Shown piece after piece: positions 21,216-33,568 of a stretch of DNA of 64,000 nt. Source of the stretch: Chrysolina oricalcia (Eukaryota; Arthropoda; Insecta; Coleoptera; Chrysomelidae). A model generated the notes under the pieces. It saw nothing but the letters and a program-made list of their open reading frames with translations. It had not been told where the DNA came from and did no database searches. A program made the position numbers and the translations under genes. Position 1 is the stretch's first letter. The number at the start of each line of letters is the position of its first letter. The stretch spans positions 35,423,285 through 35,487,284 of the forward strand of contig OX101808.2 in the NCBI GenBank assembly GCA_944452925.2. The letters are read 5' to 3'.

Positions 21216-23100
21216 GCTTTATTAGCAATTAGAAAAATTAGATTCCTGAATTTGATCACTTGCTGTTATTGATGTAATTTCAGGAACGCAATGTAACCTA
21301 ACGATATTAAAATCTTTACTAGAAGCAAACTTTTTATTTCATAAGCCTCAATCTACGTTTTATTTGCAGTAGGTGCTCAGTTTGATAACTACTAGTGACA
21401 AGTTTACCATTGATGAAGAATGATTTACTCTCAAATAACTCATATACTTAAATCTATTAAAAAATATATTAGTTGCTACTATACAGTATTCTACTGCAGC
21501 AACATTTTTAGATTATTACAGTAATTTCAGTTTACTTGGTCTTATCAAATGACTCACTTGGGGGTAGTTTATTATTGTCTTACCTTTAATAGCTTTCATT
21601 CCATCTTTGGTATCAGGATACAACGGACTCATTTGAAATATCCACTTGCCCTCAGTTTAGAGTTATTAGTTCTTCAAAGAAGGATCCTTTGTTTTTTATA
21701 AAGCATTATTTTCAACAAATTTGTTTCATTCTTGAATTTGAAATGATATGAAAGGTTCGGTTGCAACAAGGTAGCAATGATTCAGTTTAAACTATGAAAA
21801 AACGTACTTGCATGGCATATACAGGCTAGGAAAATACATTACTCAAGAAAAACTGGAGAAAGAGATTGCAGTTCCATGACAACATTTTTTCGTGAACTAT
21901 AAGTTCATGTGGAAAGAAGTATAAAATATTTTGACGGTTCTTTTAAACAAATCATCGCCTCTGGCCATACCCTTACTGGATCACCCAGTACAGCCTGTTT
22001 CTTAATTAAAAATTTCGGAACTTTGTTGAATCTTTTTGTATTCATCAGTATGAATGCTAATGTCATTCCTTATTATGATTATAACAAACCCAAGTTATGC
22101 ATAACATGATGTAGAATTATAACGTTCTGAAAATTGGAAATAAAAGATGCCTAATGAAGAAATGAAATAAAAATATATACATTTTTAATATTTTTATTGA
22201 AACAAAACTGTTATTCAGTTTTTTTGGGAAAATTATCCTGATTCTATTATACATAAAATGTCAATATTCTAGAAATGTTAGGTAAAAATCCACATTCTAC
22301 ATTCCAACAAGTAAAATACATAAATCAAACTAACACTATTCACACAACTCACAACAGTAATAATAGTATAAATCCGGCACACGAAGTAACACGCCCACAT
22401 ACAACTACTAACTCAAATGCTGGAATTGGAATGAGGCCAGTTTTGCGAAAACGTTGATGATCAGTGCAACGGTTACTACCGATTGATCCCGAACTGGTCG
22501 CATATCAACAAGTAGGTGAACAGTTTCATTATCGTAGGAACACCTAGCTCTATTGCAAATAAACTGTTGTATTATGCCTGTAACACGAGTCTCTGTTGTT
22601 ATGATATACTTTTCAGAAACACAAAGTAGATAAATATGAATATACACTCTTCCAGCGCTAGTAAAATATTGACCTGACATTATACAAAGTGAATTATCTA
22701 ATGTTCAAAGCACTTTATGTGAACATTATTATAGCTAAGTTCATGCGTTCAGAATACTCATGTTTTTAGAGTCAAAAGATAATTTTTTTTAATATATGTA
22801 TTAATTTTCTTACCACAATCGAAAAAATGTCAGGAAAACGTTTTACTTGGACCATTTTTTTCCGTGCATTAACCAAAATAAAGTTTTCGCTATATGTTCT
22901 GCTAACCAGTGGATCACGAAGATTACCCCTACGTCTAGTGTCGTGCTAATGAACAATCTGATTGAGAACTAAAATATTCTGCAAATATTCAGGAGTCAAT
23001 GGTGTCATATCGATTTTAACTTTATGAATGAATATAAGCGAGTGAAATATTGGATAAATTTTAACCGGCATAAACCAATGAAAGGTATCGAGCATTGAAT
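21216..23100. other. Unassigned DNA with one candidate host exon
   Basis: No transposon is recognised over 1.9 kb, unlike most of the window. On the minus strand 21632-21584 opens with ATG and reads MSPLYPDTKDGMKAIK, followed by a consensus splice donor (GTAAGA, 21583 downwards). This could be a first coding exon of an unidentified gene, but no second exon was found. Frames at 22275-22457 (plus) and 22408-22680 (minus) have no identifiable domain. Confidence 0.3.
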
Positions 23101-23104
23101 TTAT

Positions 23105-23590
23105 TGATGTGTCACGTGCACATCAAAGAATAATTCGAATAGCTCGACTTTGTCATTTTTGCAAACGGCTTAGCATATTTTGATTCAACAGGTAAAACAC
23201 AGTGGCACAGTAGTTGAAATGAGGAAGTATAATGGTCTTATAAATTAGAATTTTCTGCGTGAGATGCGGAGAACATCTCCTCAAATAATAGATTTTCATG
23301 GCAATTGTTCTCATAAAATTTTTTGAATGGTCATTAAAGTACAGTTGACTATCAGCCACTTCTATCTGGACACCACCCATTGACAGCTTTGACTTCCTTA
23401 TACAATTTGTCTGTACTGATCAACATAAATTTTGTTTTGTTTGCATTTACTTAAAATACGTATCCACAGCAAAAGTTGTGAATGGCTTCTACACTTTCGT
23501 TGATTGTATAGAAGCATGTTGGACGGTTATTTCCAGTTCAATAAATAATTGCGTCGTCAGTAAATAGGTGTATACAACATCCGTCAAGTC
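23105..23590 (-). pseudogene. LINE reverse transcriptase fragment
   Basis: The minus-strand order is FTDDAIIY near 23565 (RT catalytic block, usually YADD or FADD), VNANKTKFMLIS near 23430, then the frame 23380-23153 with MKIYYLRRCSPHLTQKILIY and ILPHFNYCATVFYLL, and LSRLQK leading out. This is the palm-to-thumb half of a CR1/Jockey-type RT with stops. The change of the usual alanine to threonine in FTDD and the frame breaks mark it as inactive. Confidence 0.85.
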
Positions 23591-23679
23591 TACATGCAAG
23601 TCAAGTTTGTTATTGTAATAGCCTGAGTTTTGAGTACTTGAGCCACATTATATAAATCAACCCCTTCTGTCATTGAATG

Positions 23680-24235
23680 CCCCACGCCGTTTGATAAATC
23701 CTCTCATCCGTCATCCCCGGAGATAAAAGTCGAAATAGGGTGTCGCCGAATCTCACTAATTGTCCCGAAATTAACCCCGAGCAAACAAATTAATCGCATC
23801 TTTTAGGCCTCGTTATAAAAATGTGACGGCCTAAGCCTATTCCGGCGGCGAAGCGCCCCATCCGAAAACCAACCCCCAATCTTGGGGGAGGAGAAGACGA
23901 GGGGTCAATGCCGCATAATATCGCGGAAGGCCGAAGCAGTAAAGTTAATCCAGGCCCAGATGGCGGGCCCTCAACTCTCGAATCGTTTTAAAAGTTATTC
24001 AATATAAAAGAAGTTCGCCGCAGATTTAATAGGAATTTGTTCATCAATTCGCGGGGTTGGTGTAATATGGCGGGCTCCCTCTTTTATTGGTTCTCCGAGA
24101 TAAGATGGAGACGCCGTAATTGTCCGGAGATATCGTGGGGATATTATAAAGTTTGCGGAGCGCTCAACTTGTCTTTTTCCGGACTCTGGATTACTTGCTA
24201 CATATTTACTGGGCAATTACTGCTTGTTTACTCGA
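23680..24235. other. GC-rich non-repetitive island, candidate conserved element
   Basis: About 550 bases stand out as much GC-richer than the flanks, for example CTATTCCGGCGGCGAAGCGC near 23838 and CCCCCAATCTTGGGGG near 23873. They contain no internal duplication and no transposon motif. The frames on both strands at 23995-24258 show no domain. An ancient regulatory element, an unrecognised non-coding RNA or exon, or a foreign segment are all possible. Confidence 0.3.
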
Positions 24236-24439
24236 ACGTTAATAATATTTTCAATTAAGGGTACGTTAGATTACTGTTAGGTGCTTCGGGCACTTCAAAT
24301 TATATAGTCTTCAGAACTATCCATTAGGAATTCAATTTAAACGAGGTGATTTTTGAAAGTCTTTCACTAATTGATTACTCCAAAGCAGTCGACAGAATCT
24401 GCTATCAGATTCTTATTAATTTGTTAAAATATTGTCGTG

Positions 24440-24720
24440 AATTAGGGTTTATTCACGACTAACTAGGTAGATACTGATCATTTATAGATTTAAAACATTT
24501 ATTTTACTATGTACAAATATGAGATTAAGACGATTGAAATAAATGAAGGAAACAATGAATTAAAGAATTAATGAATTAAAGAATTAATGAATCTCTCCTA
24601 GACTAGTTACGTTTTATATAAATTAACGTAAAAGACTAATACTTACAATTAAGACTGGCATATACAATTTAGGAACATTTTCAATGGATTCGAACTCTAC
24701 TCTTCCAAATTCCCCCCATA
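24440..24720. repeat. Dispersed repeat copy (pairs with 14587-14757)
   Basis: AAGACGATTGAAAT, TCCTAGACT, AAGACTGGCA and CTCTACTCTTCCAAA landmarks occur in the same order as in 14587-14757. The copy contains a small internal tandem (GAATTAAAGAATTAAT twice, near 24558-24590). Confidence 0.7.
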
Positions 24721-24844
24721 GCCCTTACTAGCTGCGGGCACGGCAGAAATCTAGACTCGACTACTAGATCGAATCAGTGACCTTTTTGAAAACTCTTGTA
24801 TATGTTCTGCTGAGGACAAGTTGTGTTTCAAAATAAAATATCTT

Positions 24845-24962
24845 CGCTCACGTACTGAATTGTAAAAGGTTAAAAGTTTACCCACGTATTGAATGACAAT
24901 AAAATATTTTAATGTACTGGATGTTCCATATATTTTTGACAATATCTTGGTTTTTCGCATGC
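24845..24962. repeat. Dispersed repeat copy (pairs with 16045-16160)
   Basis: Same landmark order as the partner: CTCACGTACTGAATTG, TTACCCACGTATTGAATGAC, then TATTTTTGACAATATC. The frame 24751-24972 on minus covers it and is not a gene. Confidence 0.75.
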
Positions 24963-25369
24963 TTCTAGGCAACTTACAAAAATTATTTGCCTAACAGAAC
25001 TCAGTGGTTATCTATCACCTACTACCTATTAATTTTCGAAACTATAATATAACCAACTTCAAAAAGAAACTAAAAGAACTGATGATCATATTAGATATAC
25101 TTCTGACAATGCTTGTTCAATTGATTGATAATTTCTCTCTAATGATAGTTACGACATGATAGTAGTATGAGATATTTTTGTTCCTTTCTATAAAATTGTT
25201 AAACTCTTTAATTTTTTTCTCTTTTTTCAAGGGTTAAGTTGTAAAACAGCATCAGCTGACACTTCGCCCTTTCATCTGTGTCACACCATATAATTGTGTA
25301 TGTATTTATATTTTTTGCAAGATGAGTAAAGACGATTTATTATTATTATTATCTTTGATAAAGATCTTT

Positions 25370-26100
25370 CGAAATTTATTGACAATCTTGCCGCAAGGAT
25401 CGATTCTTGGGCCTATTTCATTGCTTAAAAAATGCTTAGAACATACTAAAATTCATAGTTATGCTGACGATACCCAAATTACTAAACAATTTCCTGAATG
25501 TTCTCTGGTAATTGCGTGTAAGCAAATCAATCAGGATTTGAATTCATTACTCGGTACCTCTAAAAAGTATTGTGTTTCGATCAATCCCTCTAAAATTGTA
25601 CTTATGTTATTTGGCCGTACAGCAATAAGAAAAAGATGTGAAAATGATGTAAGTATCCATTTGGATAATTCAAAACTGATCCTTACAGAAGTTTCTAAAA
25701 ACTTTCGTCTCGTTATTGACCAATCTCTCAGGTTTTCATTCCATGTTTTACTGATTCTGAAGAGCCTCTCTTCAACTGCAACTTAAAATCAATCTACTCA
25801 AAAGAGGGTTCTTGAATGAACAATAAAAAAAAATGTATGTGATGCCCTGATTTTATCTCAAGCCAATTATGCATCAGATACCTTGTGTGACCCTAATTTA
25901 CGTCAGACTTTGAAAAACTCATGTTTTAGACTCATTACAGGTACTAGGAGACGTCAACCAGTCTCTTATGAATACGATTTTCTAGTTTCTCATTTTGCAT
26001 TTTCCACTATTTTCCTGATGGCCAGGAGAATATTAAAAAAAAAAATTCAAATCATATTTAGAGTGTGTATCGCATATTATTTTTTCAAATGCCACAATTG
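25370..26100 (+). pseudogene. LINE reverse transcriptase fragment
   Basis: The plus frame 25322-25786 contains LPQGSILGPIS (normally PQGS-LGPLLF), an abrupt deletion, then IHSYADDTQI with the intact catalytic YADD, a VSINPSKIVLMLFGR block and a weakly conserved KNFRLVIDQSLRFSFH block. After a stop, 25883-26101 continues with LRQTLKNSCFRLITG, the usual post-RT segment. The likely relative at 34190-35640 shares the LGL-LD-RF pattern. It is internally deleted and truncated at both ends. Confidence 0.85.
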
Positions 26101-27085
26101 AATTGTGTTGGATATAAGTATGTTTGTTAGAACTAGAACAATTCAAGAGTTTTTGTTTCTACGAACACGGAAATACAAAAGTTGAAAATAATAGCCAAGC
26201 TACATCGCCAGTGACGAGCAGTGTATACTAATTTATCCAAATGAATGTATCTGAAATGAAATACAACTGTTTTTCAGTCAATTCCTGTGCAGAAATCGAT
26301 AGAATTTCGTTTTTGTTGGGTATAAGAGCTAAGCGATTATGGGGCACAATCTAGAAAACGAAAAAAATCAGATATTGATACGGCCATATCTTGAAAACTG
26401 TCCATTTTTGTAGTCTGTAGCAATAGACACTTGATCAGTGCATCGAAATCCACATCATATCAAATATTCAGACATTTTCACGGATCCGTTTGCCTTAACG
26501 GTTCGATTAGCGATTAGAAATGATTATTGGGTATGTATTCCATTGTTTCTATTGATATTTAACACTCGGTATAAACAAACCGCATTCGCAACGAGTATTT
26601 ATGTCGTCAGCAAACATTATGAACGATTTTCTATATGCTCATTTTGCATTTACCTCTATTTCTTTGACGACTAGGAAACTATTTAAAAAAAAAAAGTATC
26701 TCAGATTCAGTTCCTATAGTGTGTATCGAATATTATTTTTCTAGTGCCCCTATCGAAAGGTATTGAATATATGTGACTTTGTGATACCTTGAGCAATTCA
26801 GAAGGTTTTGTTTCTACAAAAACTGGACTATAGAAATTGAAAAAAATTGTCCAGTTACATCGTCAGTGACGAGCAGTGTATAATAATTTCTTCAAATGGC
26901 AGTATCTGAAACGAAGAAAGAATACTTTTTTAATCGATTCCTGCAGTGAAATCATTGAAACTCGGGTTTTCCTAAGTATGAGAGTGAACTGATTATGTGT
27001 CAAAATCCAAAAAATGCAAAAAAAATTACATTGATAGAGCCATATCTCGAAAACTATCCATTTTTTGAGTTTTTCTACACCATAC
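25985..27085 (+). repeat. Diverged duplication of a LINE tail
   Basis: Two copies about 640 bases apart share landmarks in order: TCTCATTTTGCATTT, an A-run, GTGTGTATCG, AGTGACGAGCAGTGTATA, TATCTGAAA, and GCCATATCTTGAAAACT versus GCCATATCTCGAAAACT. Copy 1 is about 25985-26420 and copy 2 about 26638-27085. Copy 1 starts within the LINE coding end, so these are probably two insertions or a segmental copy of the same LINE 3' end. The frame at 26438-26674 is not assignable. Confidence 0.75.
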
Positions 27086-27089
27086 CAAA

Positions 27090-27526
27090 AATTCGGACAA
27101 ATTCACGGAAAGCCATTTTCCATAAGAAACGTGCATGGTCCTTTGATAAATTGTGAAAGGCTTTCGCAACCATCCGACGTATGTTTATAGAAGATCTCGA
27201 AGTTTTGCCAACACGAGTGGTTAGCATTTTCAAGAGATATTTTCAAGTTCCTGATTTCTTAATTCGCTGTCAGATGCTTGACATTTGTTATACGTTGTCT
27301 CAATAAATACCTGTGATTTGACGTTCTTACATCTGATTGGTCCATAGCGTTAGCAGACATCATAGAATCGTTGGTACCGTTATTTTGTGGGTAGGGATCT
27401 AATTGAGAATTTTTGAGAACTGGAAGCCAAACCTTGTTCAATTGTAGTCCTTCTTCGGTTCTGTTGAAGTTGTTGTGGTGTTTCTGAATTTCAATTGCTT
27501 CCCGGAAGAGTCTTGGGTAATAGGCA
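27090..27526 (-). pseudogene. Penelope-like element, C-terminal and 3' part
   Basis: Minus-strand reading from 27526 gives YYPRLFREAIEIQKH and LQLNKVWLPVLKN, the conserved end of Penelope-like proteins after the GIY-YIG domain, then a stop-rich 3' region. At 27196-27235 lies a hairpin (GCTAACCACTCGTGTTGGC on minus), shared with the second Penelope end at 60983-61023. The upstream half of the same protein is at 33794-34190, on the other side of BEL copy A, so the two pieces were once contiguous. Confidence 0.85.
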
Positions 27527-27751
27527 TGTAATAGCTATTTGCCAATTAAATGGTATATTCAAACTTTATAACTTTATTCAAAGTAATTGACAAACATGTT
27601 TTCAACTTGACTTATTATACATAATAATTTTCAACTGTTTTTGTAACATACGATAAAAAATAATATAATGAGGGTTGAAACAAAATAAAGGAATTCAAAG
27701 AAAATAAACTGTCTTCGAACTGTCTTGGCATTCTTCAAACCGTCTCTAACA
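27527..27751 (-). repeat. 3' LTR of BEL copy A
   Basis: On the plus strand it starts TGTAATAGCTATTTGCC and ends with CTAACA at 27751. The polypurine tract (minus GGTTGGGGTGGAGAA) abuts it at 27752 upward. Relative to its partner it carries about 10 substitutions. Confidence 0.95.
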
Positions 27752-30700
27752 TTCTCCACCCCAACCAGAAATGAAACATCAAGTGGTAGTTGGTGACAGG
27801 AAGAATGCACAACTTGGCGACAGGTCCCATGTAACTTCCTTTTTTATCCTTAATTCGGACCACCCGAATCACACCATCTTTGCCGGGTAGGTTTCTTCGA
27901 CTCGTGCTATCGCCCATTGATTTCTAGGAGCCTTCTCATCGACAACCAATACAATATCTCCCACTTTGATAGGAATACTCTTATCATGCCACTTTTGCCT
28001 TTGCATGAGAGTTGGTCTGTATACCTTAACCCAACGCCTCCAATAAGAATCCACCAGGGCTTGAGCAATTCGCCACTGTTTTCTGCTGGAAAGTTCAACA
28101 TCACCATATGATTTTACATCACCAGGTCTTAGCAGCAAAAAATGGTTTGGGGTTATTGCTTCCGGCTCAATTGGATCCACAGAAATATGTGTAAATGGTC
28201 TCGAGTTGACGATATATTCAATTTCAGTCAACAAGGTTACTAATACCTCTTCTTTTGGGTTAATGGCTTTCAAAGTAATCTTCAGAGCAGTTCTGACGGA
28301 ACGTATCATCCGCTCCCATATTCCACCCATATGTGGAGCACCTGCTGGGTTGATTTTCCATACAATTCCTCTTGAAGACAGTTCTTGGGAAATTGTATTG
28401 TGATCCAAACCGTGTCTCCACTCCTTCAATTCTCGCTCTGCGCCGACAAAGTTGGTGCCATTATCCGTTCTGATTTCTTTTGGCTGTCCTCTTCTGCAAA
28501 TGAATCTTCGAATTGAATTGATTGCAGAATTTGTATCTAAAGAGGAAGCCAACTCGATATGTATTGCTCGAAGTGTCAAACAGGTGAACAGTACTCCATA
28601 TCTTTTATCTATTCTTCGTCCCACTGAAACAGTCATAGGCCCAAAAAAATCGATACCAACGAAACTGAATGGAAATGTGACTGCGCTCAAACCCCTTCTG
28701 GTGGTAACATTCCCATTTCAGGTGGTTGAGGCTTGCATTTTCTGATCTTGCAGGCCTGACAGTTTCTGAAACATCTTTTTACTGCTGCTCGGATATTAAG
28801 AACCCAAAATTTTAATCGGATATTGTTGATGACTGTTTCTAAACCTATGTGACCAGCTTCATGATGATACCAGTCTATCAACAATATTGTGAACCTATGA
28901 TTTGGATCTAACAACATGGGATTTCTGGATTCAAACGGAATGTTCAACTCTTGACTTTCTGGGATTCTTCCTCCCAATCGTACCACTTCACCTTCATCCA
29001 AAAATACAGAAAGTTTATAAAGGCGACTTGATTTTGGCACACATTTTCCTCTCTTCAAAAGGGAAATTTCCTCTTCAAAACTTTCTCGCTGACTCTTTCT
29101 GATCCACATCTTTTTAGCTTCTTCTATTTCTTCAAACCCCAAACTGATTTCCTGTGGTCGAGATTGTTTAGGCATTTTGATCATCCTTTTGTAATAGAGA
29201 ATCCAAGCAGTGGAGCGGATGAGTCGACTAAATTTGGAGAATCGGCAAATACCTGGAAATTCCATTTGTAGAGGTTCAGTATCGGCCAATTTTATCATCA
29301 AAATTTGATCATGATCACTTGAACAATTCGGTTCTACTGGTCAGTCAGCTTCAGGTAAACTTAGAAAATCTGATCCGGAAAACCATTTGCCACCCAGAGA
29401 AAGATCAATATTTTTCATTTCCTTCGTAGCTTGGTCGGCGACATTCATTTCTGAGGGTACCCAGTGCCACTGTGAAATGTCAGTGTCCTCGTGAATTTCT
29501 CCCAGTCTACATGCTACGAAAATTGGAAATCTTCTAGATTCGGACCTGATTTGTTGTAGAACTACCATCGAATCTGTCCAGTAATGTATTTGTCCAATTT
29601 CATACTTGATTTCACTTCGTACAGTTTTGGCAATCCTATTTGCAAGTACTGCTCCTTGTAGTTCTAGTTTGGGAATGGTCTGCTGATTCATAGGAGCCAC
29701 TTTATATTTTGCCATTACAAATTCATCCTCAAAAAAAGCAACCGAAGAGTACGCCATATCACCAGCACCACAAAACACATGCAGATCTACTTTTTTGACT
29801 TGTGAGAGACTTGGAAAATAATACCTATGAATCAGTATTGGAGTGACTTCTTTCAATTGTTTTAACCATTTCAACCAGACTTCAAATATGGTTTCTGTTA
29901 TTTCTTGGTCCCAGTGGATATTATTCCTCCAGATATTTTGCATCAATATCCTGGCATTGATCATTAGTGGAGCAAGAAAACCTAGTGGATCGAAAATTGA
30001 CATTACCATCCGTAAAACTTCCCTTTTTGTTGGTACTTTCAATCCACTGGAAATTTCAGATAGAATCTTCTTCAGGTTGAGAGTGAATACAATATAATCT
30101 TTTTCTGGAGACCAAAAGAGTCCCAAAACACGTTCCAACATCTGTGAATCTATTTTAACATCGGCTTGGGAATCAGCTCGTAGATTTTCTGGGATAGACT
30201 GTGTAACTGTGTTCGAATTGCTCATCCACTTCACGATTTCGAAGCCTGCTTGCCTATGAACGTGAGTTACAGTTCGAATTCGATGGATATCTTCATTTTC
30301 AGTATCACAGGAGTCTAAGTAGTCGTCAACATAGTGCTGCTTTTCCATAGCTCTCACGATACCTGGGAATTGACGTTCGAATGATGCAGCATTTCTGTTC
30401 TTTACAAACTGAGCTACAGAAGGCGAAGATATGGCCCCAAAAATCATAGCCTTCATACAATAGACATCAGGGTTCGTATTCCTCTCCATATCACGCCAAA
30501 GAAACAGCTGGGCACACTTGTCTTCCTCAATTATATGAACCTGATGGAACATTTCCCTGATATCTCCTCCAAAAGCATATTTATATTGTCTGAATCGACA
30601 CAATACCGATATCAAGGATGGTACGTAATCTGGACCTTGATAAAGAAAATCATTCAGACTGAATCCCTGAGATTTTGCTGCAGCTTCAAAAACCATTCTG

Positions 30701-33538
30701 ATTTTTCCAGGCTTGTTGACGTTCCAAACGGCGAAGTGCGGGAGATACCAAGTTTTTTTGTTGTTTGGTATTTCTGAAGGAAACAGCTTCTTCGCATAAC
30801 CCTTTTGGATGTACTCATTGATTTTGGTATTGTATTGTGCAGCAAATTTTTTACGTTCCATGCAGTACAACCTCTTCAACGCATTGTTTTTGCTGTGTGG
30901 TAATGAACAATCTTCCGACTTCCATAGATGGCCAACTTCATAATGATGTCCAACTTTCTTCAGAGTTTTCTCCATGATTTCCACAGCTCTCTTATCTTGC
31001 ATCGATGTAATGACGTGATCCTGCATCTTAACACCAAAAGCTTCTAGACGAAAACTATCTTTCACTAGTTGATGCAGTTCTTCATCTCCAACGTGACGAC
31101 AGCAAAGACTTGCGTGAGTGAGGAAGATCTCTGAGTTGGTCACAGCAATGGGCCCGTGGATTGTCCAACCTAATTTTGATTGGGACATAATAGGCTGACT
31201 GAATTTGGGTTGAATGATGTGTCTCGGTGTAATAAGATCACAATTGTCTTGCCCAATCAAGAGCTCAGGTTTTGTGAATTCAATAGACTTTAATATTTAA
31301 TGGTCCAGATGGGGAAACCTTTGAGATAAATCACTGTTCTGGTAATCTCAGGTTTCTTACAGTTCGCACTTGCTCAAGTTTGTAGGTGCACTTTTGTCAG
31401 CAGAGACATCTAGGGAAACCATTTGAGATTTATCTTCATAGTGTGTGATTTCATTCGTCCACTGGAAGCAAAGTGGCACAAGAGGACCAGGAAGTTGAAG
31501 TTTTTTGGACAAATCTTCTTCAATATACTGCATGTGGATCCTTCGTCAAACAGAGCATACGTTTAGACTTCTCCTGTAGGTCCACGTAAAATCACAGGTG
31601 CTATTCTTAACAATACGACTTTGGCGTCCCTTGATGAAGATTTACTGGTCAAATTAGCGCATATATCAGTAGCTGCAGTGTCATCTTTGATACTCTTGAT
31701 CCTTTCAGCACCTTCCTGGTTTTGCTCATCTCGTGGGACATGAAGAAGCGAATGGTGTCTGCCTTTGCCACACCTAGTCTTCAAGAAGCATCTGTTTGAA
31801 ATGTGTCCTATGTGACAAAGGAAACACAAATTCAAACTAAGAGCATTTTCTCTCCTTTTGAGTACTGGGAGATCTATAAACTTTGTGCATTTTGATATGA
31901 CATGGTCAAAATTTTTGCAGAAAATGCATTGATTAGGCTCTGATTTCCGTTCCTGATTCTTGTTCGAGATCATGACGGTTTCTCTCCTCGATGAATTCTT
32001 CCCAAAACTACTTCTCTGGAATAGATTACTGAATGCTGCCATCGAACTGAGTTCGTCCTCAAACCAATCCGCAAAATCTTCCAACGACGTTTGGAGACCT
32101 TGTTCATCGCGAAGGTGCTCGAACTTTCCCCATGAGAATTTTTGGATTGTGGGAAGTTTTTCCAATAAATTGCCTAGCAATTCTGGGTTGAAGAGATAAA
32201 GAGAAGAATTTACATTTTTCATGGTGGTTACCATATTGTTAACTGCATTTGAGAACTGAATCCATGAATCTAGTTTGTCTTCTCTGACGTTGCTCACCTT
32301 CCTAACTTCATCAATGAGGGATAAGACGATCCACTCTGTTCTCCCAAAATTCATTTGTAGCATTTTAATGATTTTAGGAATATTACTTGGGAAGGTGAGT
32401 AGGGCTTTGACAGAATCTCTTGCTCTTCCTTCGAGTGTTTTGTCCAATCGTAACAGATTGTCTTCTTCTGATAACTCGAGTTGTTCTGAGGATCTTCGGT
32501 ACTCGTTTAAAAAAATAGGCCACTCTGAGAGGTCTCCGGAAAAAGGCGGGAGGTCTCTCATTTTATTTCGCAGGAGAATTTTGTTGGTGGTGTTTGTATT
32601 TTCGATACACCTTTTAGCTATATCCATGAGCACACTTTCTCCTCCACCCCCAACACACTTTGGTTGATCAAAATCAGATGGATACATCACACAATTAAAT
32701 GATTTTTCGTGTGAATCTGCTTGGCTCGCATCCATTTCGTTCTTATAATGCCTTGATTCATCTATCCATTTATTCATGAAGAATGGACTCTGGTAAAGAT
32801 GTTCAGAACTTACTGCAGGAGGCATCTGATTGGCTTCAATAATACTAGTTGCTTCGCTTCTTTCCGCCAATTTCCTTTCAATTTCGGCTTCCTTCATAAG
32901 ATATTGGCGTTCTCTTTCCGCTTGGCTCGCATTCATTTCGTTCTTATAATGCCTTGATTCATCTATTCATTTATTCATGAAGAATGGATTCTGGTAAAGA
33001 TGTTCAGAACTTACTGCAGGAGGCATCTGATTGGCTTCAATAATACTAGTTGCTTCGCTTCTTTCCGCCAATTTCCTTTCAATTTCGGCTTCCTTCATAA
33101 GATATTGGCGTTCTCTTTCCAAACCTTTCAATCTTTTCTTAGATTTCTCTCACCAAGCTCTTTTTGTTTCTTCATGAGAGTCAACTCAAGGTTCAAACGA
33201 GAAATGCTTGAGTTCTTAGACTTCGTAGAAACTCCAGTTTTAGATTTTATACGGGAAACATCTTCAACTGCAGGAACAACTACAGACTTCATACTTTCAT
33301 GGGAAATGCTCGCAGGAACCACTTTCCTAGTCATATTATCACCAGATATGACTTTTTCTGCAGGCCTTGTATAATCACTTACATCTGAATGGGAGCCATT
33401 CATAACTATACTTGAACTAAGAGCTGCCGTGTCGAAATCTGATGCATATTTCAGTGGGGGAACACCTTTGTTACATCTCTCACTTCTTCGCACTTTCTGA
33501 AGTTCTGCCGGTTTCACTGCTTCAATATTTTGTTCCAT
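27735..33538 (-). pseudogene. gag-pol pseudogene of BEL copy A
   Basis: Fragments in order on the minus strand: gag N-terminus (33538-33128), gag with a zinc knuckle (32936-31563), a badly broken protease region (31562-31260), RT plus RNase H (31260-29341) and integrase (29301-27735, two overlapping frames). RT keeps YVDDYLDS (near 30330). In RNase H the first catalytic aspartate is glycine (HVFCGAG, where copy B has HVFCDAG). Gag contains an in-frame 201-base tandem duplication (32719-32919 and 32920-33120); the outer copy has a tryptophan-to-stop change near 32967. Small deletions relative to copy B lie near 31765 (12 bases), 31335-31390 and 29728. The integrase stop is lost, so the frame runs into the LTR. 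Confidence 0.95.
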
Positions 33539-33553
33539 AGCGGTTCAAAATTA

Positions 33554-33567
33554 CCTCAGAAGGACCA
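33554..33567 (-). promoter_or_regulatory. Primer-binding site of BEL copy A
   Basis: One base after the 5' LTR, the minus strand reads TGGTCCTTCTGAGG, the position and TGG start expected of a tRNA primer-binding site. It is identical to copy B. I cannot name the tRNA from memory. Confidence 0.7.
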
Positions 33568-33568
33568 A

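Noticed and set aside
28206..33374. Plus-strand frames opposite BEL copy A (and 52023-57065 opposite copy B)
   Set aside because: They are antisense shadows of gag-pol; the same frames appear in both copies only because the copies are homologous.
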